Below are positions 60,198-64,000 of a stretch of DNA of 64,000 bases, piece by piece. The position numbers and the translations under genes are program-made. The notes under the pieces were generated by a model. That model was not told the DNA's origin. It ran no database searches and was given only the letters and a program-made list of their open reading frames with translations. Source of the stretch: Burkholderiaceae bacterium. GTDB taxonomy: Bacteria > Pseudomonadota > Gammaproteobacteria > Burkholderiales > Burkholderiaceae_C. Location: the NCBI GenBank assembly GCA_019745555.1, contig JAIESX010000002.1, positions 62,001 through 126,000 on the forward strand, read 5' to 3'. Position 1 is the stretch's first letter, and every line of letters starts with the position of its first letter.

Positions 60198-61634
60198 ATG
60201 GCATTTTCAAACCAGCAGGCGACCGAGTACAACGACACCGTTGTACGCCAGTTCGCCATCATGACGGTGGTCTGGGGTGTGGTGGGCATGCTGGTCGGCG
60301 TGATCATCGCTGCCCAGCTGACCTGGCCCGAGCTGAACTTCGGCATTTCCTGGCTCAGTTACGGACGCCTGCGACCATTGCATACCAATGCGGTGATCTT
60401 CGCCTTCGGCGGTTGCGGCCTGTTTGCCGCCGCCTATTACGTGGTACAGCGTACCTGCCACGTGCGGCTGTTCAGTGACAAGCTCGCCGCCTTCACCTTC
60501 TGGGGCTGGCAGGCGGTCATCGTGCTGGCGGCCATCTCGCTGCCGCTGGGCTACACCCAGGGCAAGGAGTACGCCGAGCTCGAGTGGCCGATCGACATCC
60601 TGATCACCCTGGTCTGGGTGGCGTTTGCCGTTGTCTTCTTCGGCACCATCGGCACACGCAAGGTCCGGCACATCTACGTGGCCAACTGGTTCTTCGGCGC
60701 CTTCATCATCGCCGTGGCCCTGCTGCACCTGGTCAACAGCGCGGCCGTCCCGGCCGGCCTGATGAAGTCCTATTCCGCCTACGCCGGCGTACAGGACGCC
60801 ATGGTGCAGTGGTGGTACGGCCACAACGCCGTGGGCTTCTTCCTGACCGCGGGTTTCCTCGGGATGATGTACTACTTCATTCCCAAGCAGGCCGAGCGCC
60901 CGGTGTACAGCTACCGCCTGTCCATCGTGCACTTCTGGGCCCTGATCTTCACCTATATGTGGGCCGGCCCGCACCACCTGCACTACACGGCGCTGCCGGA
61001 CTGGACCCAGTCGGTTGGCATGCTGTTCTCGCTCATCCTGCTGGCGCCGAGCTGGGGCGGCATGATCAACGGCATCATGACGCTCAGCGGTGCCTGGCAC
61101 AAGCTGCGTGACGACCCCATCCTGCGCTTCCTCATCGTCTCGCTGTCCTTCTACGGCATGAGCACCTTCGAGGGGCCGATGATGTCGATCAAGACGGTCA
61201 ACGCGCTCTCGCACTACACCGACTGGACCGTGGGCCACGTGCATTCGGGCGCCCTGGGCTGGGTCGGCCTGGTGACCATGGGCTCCATGTACTACCTGAT
61301 CCCGCGTCTGTTCGGCCAGAAGCAGATGTACAGCGTCAAGGCCATCGAGGTCCACTTCTGGACGGCCACCATCGGCATCGTGATCTACATCGCGGCCATG
61401 TGGATCGCCGGCGTGATGCAGGGCCTGATGTGGCGCGCGATCAACCCCGATGGCACGCTGACCTACACCTTCGTCGAGTCGGTCAAGGCCACCTATCCCT
61501 TCTACGTGCTGCGTCTGCTCGGCGGCGTGCTCTACCTGGGTGGCATGCTCATCATGCTGTGGAACGTCTACAAGACCGCCATGGCCGGACGCGCGACCAA
61601 CGTCAACATTCCCGCCGCTGCGGCCCATGCCTGA
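60198..61634 (+). CDS. ccoN: Cbb3-type cytochrome c oxidase subunit I
   Basis: Catalytic subunit of the high-affinity oxidase: reduces oxygen to water in the inner membrane with heme b and the heme b3/CuB centre. 478 residues with about 12 helices. Heme and copper His ligands are in [44 protein letters not shown] and [15 protein letters not shown]. The ATG at 60198 ([13 protein letters not shown]) was chosen over the long open frame behind it, since the latter overlaps ccoI and ccoS. First of ccoNOQP. Confidence 0.96.
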   Translation: MAFSNQQATEYNDTVVRQFAIMTVVWGVVGMLVGVIIAAQLTWPELNFGISWLSYGRLRPLHTNAVIFAFGGCGLFAAAYYVVQRTCHVRLFSDKLAAFTFWGWQAVIVLAAISLPLGYTQGKEYAELEWPIDILITLVWVAFAVVFFGTIGTRKVRHIYVANWFFGAFIIAVALLHLVNSAAVPAGLMKSYSAYAGVQDAMVQWWYGHNAVGFFLTAGFLGMMYYFIPKQAERPVYSYRLSIVHFWALIFTYMWAGPHHLHYTALPDWTQSVGMLFSLILLAPSWGGMINGIMTLSGAWHKLRDDPILRFLIVSLSFYGMSTFEGPMMSIKTVNALSHYTDWTVGHVHSGALGWVGLVTMGSMYYLIPRLFGQKQMYSVKAIEVHFWTATIGIVIYIAAMWIAGVMQGLMWRAINPDGTLTYTFVESVKATYPFYVLRLLGGVLYLGGMLIMLWNVYKTAMAGRATNVNIPAAAAHA

Positions 61635-61647
61635 AGAGGACTCCATC

Positions 61648-62274
61648 ATGGCTAACAACAAAACTTCCAGCGGCCTCTCGCACGAGAAGATCGAGACCAA
61701 CAACTTCCTGATGATCGTGCTCATCCTGCTGGTGCTTCTGGTCGGCGGCCTGGTCGAGATCGTGCCGCTGTTCTTCCAGAAGTCCACCACCGAGCCGATC
61801 AAGGGCGTGCAGCCCTATACGGCGCTGCAGCTGGCCGGCCGCGACGTCTACCTGCGCGAAGGCTGCTACAACTGCCATTCGCAGATGATCCGTCCCTTCC
61901 GCGCCGAGACCCTGCGCTACGGTCACTACTCGGTGGCGGGCGAGTCGGTCTACGACCACCCCTTCCAGTGGGGCAGCAAGCGCACCGGTCCCGACCTGGC
62001 GCGTGTGGGCGGCCGCTACAGTGATGAATGGCATCGCCTGCACCTGATCAATCCGCGCGACCTCGTGCCCGAATCCAATATGCCGGCCTATCCCTGGCTG
62101 GCGACGGACCTGGTCGACCACGCCTCGCTGCCGCGCCACATGAAGGCCCTGCGCGCGGTGGGCGTCCCTTATACCGACGAACAGATCGCCAAGGCCAGCG
62201 AGGAGGTCAAGGGCAAGACCGAGATGGAAGCCCTGATCGCCTACCTGCAAGGCCTGGGCACGGCCCTCAAGTAA
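61648..62274 (+). CDS. ccoO: Cbb3-type cytochrome c oxidase subunit II
   Basis: A 208-residue membrane-anchored monoheme cytochrome c. One N-terminal helix (about 19-43), then the heme motif CYNCH (Cys73, Cys76, His77), and the Met ligand in [10 protein letters not shown]. It passes electrons to CcoN. Begins 13 bases after the ccoN stop. Confidence 0.96.
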   Translation: MANNKTSSGLSHEKIETNNFLMIVLILLVLLVGGLVEIVPLFFQKSTTEPIKGVQPYTALQLAGRDVYLREGCYNCHSQMIRPFRAETLRYGHYSVAGESVYDHPFQWGSKRTGPDLARVGGRYSDEWHRLHLINPRDLVPESNMPAYPWLATDLVDHASLPRHMKALRAVGVPYTDEQIAKASEEVKGKTEMEALIAYLQGLGTALK

Positions 62275-62289
62275 GACGGAGACCACACC

Positions 62290-62427
62290 ATGGATGTCAA
62301 CACCCTGCGCTCCATCGTCACCGTCGCCGGCCTCGTCTGCTTCATCGGCATTGTCTGGTGGGCCTGGTCGGGCCGCAACCGGGCTGACTTCGAGCAGGCC
62401 GCGCGGCTGCCCTTCGAACAGGACTGA
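62290..62427 (+). CDS. ccoQ: Cbb3-type cytochrome oxidase subunit CcoQ/FixQ
   Basis: A 45-residue single-helix protein: MDVNTLRSIVTVAGLVCFIG then IVWWAWSGRNRADFEQAARL. Matches FixQ/CcoQ, which stabilises CcoP in the complex. It fills the gap between ccoO and ccoP with 15 bases on each side, and is small enough to be overlooked. Confidence 0.92.
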   Translation: MDVNTLRSIVTVAGLVCFIGIVWWAWSGRNRADFEQAARLPFEQD

Positions 62428-62442
62428 TCCCAAGGAAGAAAC

Positions 62443-63360
62443 ATGAGCGATTTCACAAGCAACTTCTGGTCGGTCTTCGTCGCGGCGTCGACCATCATCG
62501 GCATCATTGCCTGCCTGCTGCTGCTGTGGTTCAGCGGCAAGGCCAAGGCCATGACCGCCAATGACAACACCACCGGCCACGTCTGGGACGGCGACCTGCG
62601 CGAGATGAACAACCCCCTGCCGCGCTGGTGGGTCTGGCTCTTCGTCATCACCGTGGTCTTCAGCCTGCTCTATCTCTTCATGTACCCGGGCCTGGGCAGC
62701 AGTCCCGGCAAGCTGGGCTGGAGCCAGCTCGGCCAGTACGAGGCCGAGATGGCCAAGGGCGAAAAGGAGGTGGCGCCGCTGTATGCCAAGTTCACCGCCA
62801 TGAGCGCGCAGGACATGGCGCGCGATCCGCAGGCCATGGCCATCGGTGAGCGCCTGTTCATGAACAACTGTGCGCAGTGCCACGGCTCGGACGCACGCGG
62901 CAGCAAGGGCTTCCCCAACCTGGCCGACGGTGACTGGCTCTGGGGCGGCGCGCCCGAACAGATCCACGAGACCCTGCTCAAGGGTCGCATGGGCAATATG
63001 CCGCCCATGGCTGCCGCGGTCGGCACACCCGACGACGTGAAGAACGTCGCGCATTACGTGCTGAGTCTGTCGGGCAGCCCGCACGACTCGCTGCGCGCCT
63101 CGCTGGGCAAGGCCAAGTTCGGGGCCTGTGCGGCCTGCCATGGCATGGACGGCAAGGGCAATGTGGCCCTGGGTGCCCCCAACCTGACCGATGACGTGTG
63201 GCTGCACGGCTACGGCGAGAACGCCATCGTCGCCATCGTCAACAACGGCAAGGTCAACCAGATGCCGGCGCAGGAGGGCAAGCTCAGTGCCGCCCAGATC
63301 CATGTGCTCACGGCCTATGTCTGGAGCCGCTCCGGCGGCGCCAAGGTGGCAGCGAAGTAA
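62443..63360 (+). CDS. ccoP: Cbb3-type cytochrome c oxidase subunit III (diheme)
   Basis: A 305-residue diheme cytochrome c. Two N-terminal helices (about 9-30 and 62-82) precede two cytochrome c domains with CAQCH (Cys143, Cys146, His147) and CAACH (Cys229, Cys232, His233), and Met ligands in GNMPPMAA and VNQMPAQEG. It receives electrons from soluble cytochromes. The two-helix anchor is common in betaproteobacteria. Confidence 0.95.
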   Translation: MSDFTSNFWSVFVAASTIIGIIACLLLLWFSGKAKAMTANDNTTGHVWDGDLREMNNPLPRWWVWLFVITVVFSLLYLFMYPGLGSSPGKLGWSQLGQYEAEMAKGEKEVAPLYAKFTAMSAQDMARDPQAMAIGERLFMNNCAQCHGSDARGSKGFPNLADGDWLWGGAPEQIHETLLKGRMGNMPPMAAAVGTPDDVKNVAHYVLSLSGSPHDSLRASLGKAKFGACAACHGMDGKGNVALGAPNLTDDVWLHGYGENAIVAIVNNGKVNQMPAQEGKLSAAQIHVLTAYVWSRSGGAKVAAK

Positions 63361-63395
63361 GGGCGTGATGAGGGGCCGCCGGGCCAGGAGTTGAA

Positions 63396-64000
63396 TTGAG
63401 CGATATCGATCAACGCAAGACCATTCCCATTGTCCCGGCCGCCGTGGCCGATGACGCGGAGATGGTCTCGCTCTACCAGGCGCACCAGAAGATCTACCCG
63501 CGCAGCGTCAGCGGCCTGTTCGCCCGCTGGCGCTGGGTCTTCGTCTGGCTCACCCAGCTCGTGTTTTACGGCTTGCCCTGGCTGGAGTGGGGCCAGCGCC
63601 AGGCCGTGCTCTTCGACCTGGGCGCGCGGCGCTTCTACATCTTCGGCCTGGTCCTGTACCCGCAGGACTTCATCTACCTCACGGGCCTGCTGGTCATCTC
63701 GGCCCTGTTGCTCTTCCTGTTCACGGCTGTGGCCGGGCGCCAGTGGTGCGGCTATGCCTGCCCGCAGACGGTCTATACCGAGATCTTCCTGTGGATCGAG
63801 CGCAGGATCGAGGGTGACCGCTCCGCGCGCATGCGCCTTGACGCCGGTCCCTGGAACGCGAACCGGGTGCTGCGCAAGGCCGGCAAGCATGGCGCCTGGA
63901 TCCTGCTGTCGCTGTGGACCGGTTTCACCTTCGTCGGCTACTTCACGCCCATCACCGAGCTGGGGCGGGAAGTGCTGGAACTGCGCATGACGTCCTGGGA
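63396..64000 (+). CDS. ccoG: Cytochrome oxidase accessory protein CcoG, 5' part (continues beyond window)
   Basis: The first 201 codons of a longer gene. Start TTG at 63396 with AGGAG 5 bases upstream; it reads as SDIDQRKTIPIVPAA. Membrane helices follow, and the signature GRQWCGYACPQTVYTEIFLW (Cys ligand region of the iron-sulfur domain) with ERRIEGDRSARMRLD identifies CcoG/RdxA, a polyferredoxin-type copper reductase for cbb3 assembly. The 4Fe-4S ferredoxin motifs and C-terminus lie outside the window. Confidence 0.9.
   Translation, partial: MSDIDQRKTIPIVPAAVADDAEMVSLYQAHQKIYPRSVSGLFARWRWVFVWLTQLVFYGLPWLEWGQRQAVLFDLGARRFYIFGLVLYPQDFIYLTGLLVISALLLFLFTAVAGRQWCGYACPQTVYTEIFLWIERRIEGDRSARMRLDAGPWNANRVLRKAGKHGAWILLSLWTGFTFVGYFTPITELGREVLELRMTSW

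Overview
This is a compact, GC-rich chromosomal window with almost no gene-free DNA (no gap above about 240 bases). The gene content fits a betaproteobacterium of the Burkholderiales, probably Comamonadaceae or a close relative. Supporting markers are the ilvB-ilvN-ilvC / pssA / leuA block, a Bug-type periplasmic receptor, the small Trp-rich protein family, the DUF3619/DUF3106 pair behind an ECF sigma factor, Mrp with a fused A/B subunit, and a cbb3 oxidase cluster with FNR-type boxes. The organism appears to be a respiring heterotroph that also copes with low oxygen. I see no insertion sequence, prophage, integron or CRISPR array.

Layout, 1-22 kb. The end of a cation P-type ATPase is followed by a reverse-strand molybdenum cofactor operon (moaA-mobA-moeA). 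Next is a four-gene sensory cassette: TonB-dependent receptor, periplasmic binding protein, hybrid histidine kinase, and an opposing LuxR-type response regulator. The regulator's reading frame is broken by an apparent one-base deletion just before its phosphoacceptor Asp. Then come an orphan hypothetical gene, a membrane proton pyrophosphatase opposite a soluble pyrophosphatase, a cheW/chemoreceptor pair, a FemAB-like acyltransferase gene whose start codon overlaps that of nadE, a PII gene behind nadE, a LOG-type phosphoribohydrolase, diacylglycerol kinase, and a reverse-strand ECF sigma / DUF3619 / DUF3106 / RDD cluster.

Layout, 22-35 kb. Branched-chain amino acid synthesis (ilvB, ilvN, ilvC) leads to pssA and leuA. 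leuA is preceded by an 18-residue Leu-rich leader peptide and an intrinsic terminator, a classical attenuator arrangement. A PBP7-type endopeptidase, an IclR regulator, the two N-degron transferases (aat, bpt), tRNA-Pro(UGG), a thermonuclease-like protein, glutamate racemase and class I fumarase follow.

Layout, 35-57 kb. A six-gene Mrp-type Na+/H+ antiporter operon is followed by a CaCA exchanger and a UPF0114 protein, acetyl-CoA synthetase, a small cytochrome c, and ilvD divergent from a LysR gene that runs into lgt. A malonate utilisation operon (GntR regulator, malonyl-CoA decarboxylase, Bug receptor, crotonase, malonyl-CoA synthetase) sits behind three AATTAC repeats spaced exactly 10 bases apart. 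Two tandem paralogous outer-membrane barrel genes close this part.

Layout, 57-64 kb. A universal stress protein gene and the cbb3 oxidase assembly/structural cluster (ccoI, ccoS, ccoN, ccoO, ccoQ, ccoP, start of ccoG) carry two FNR-type boxes, indicating induction when oxygen falls.
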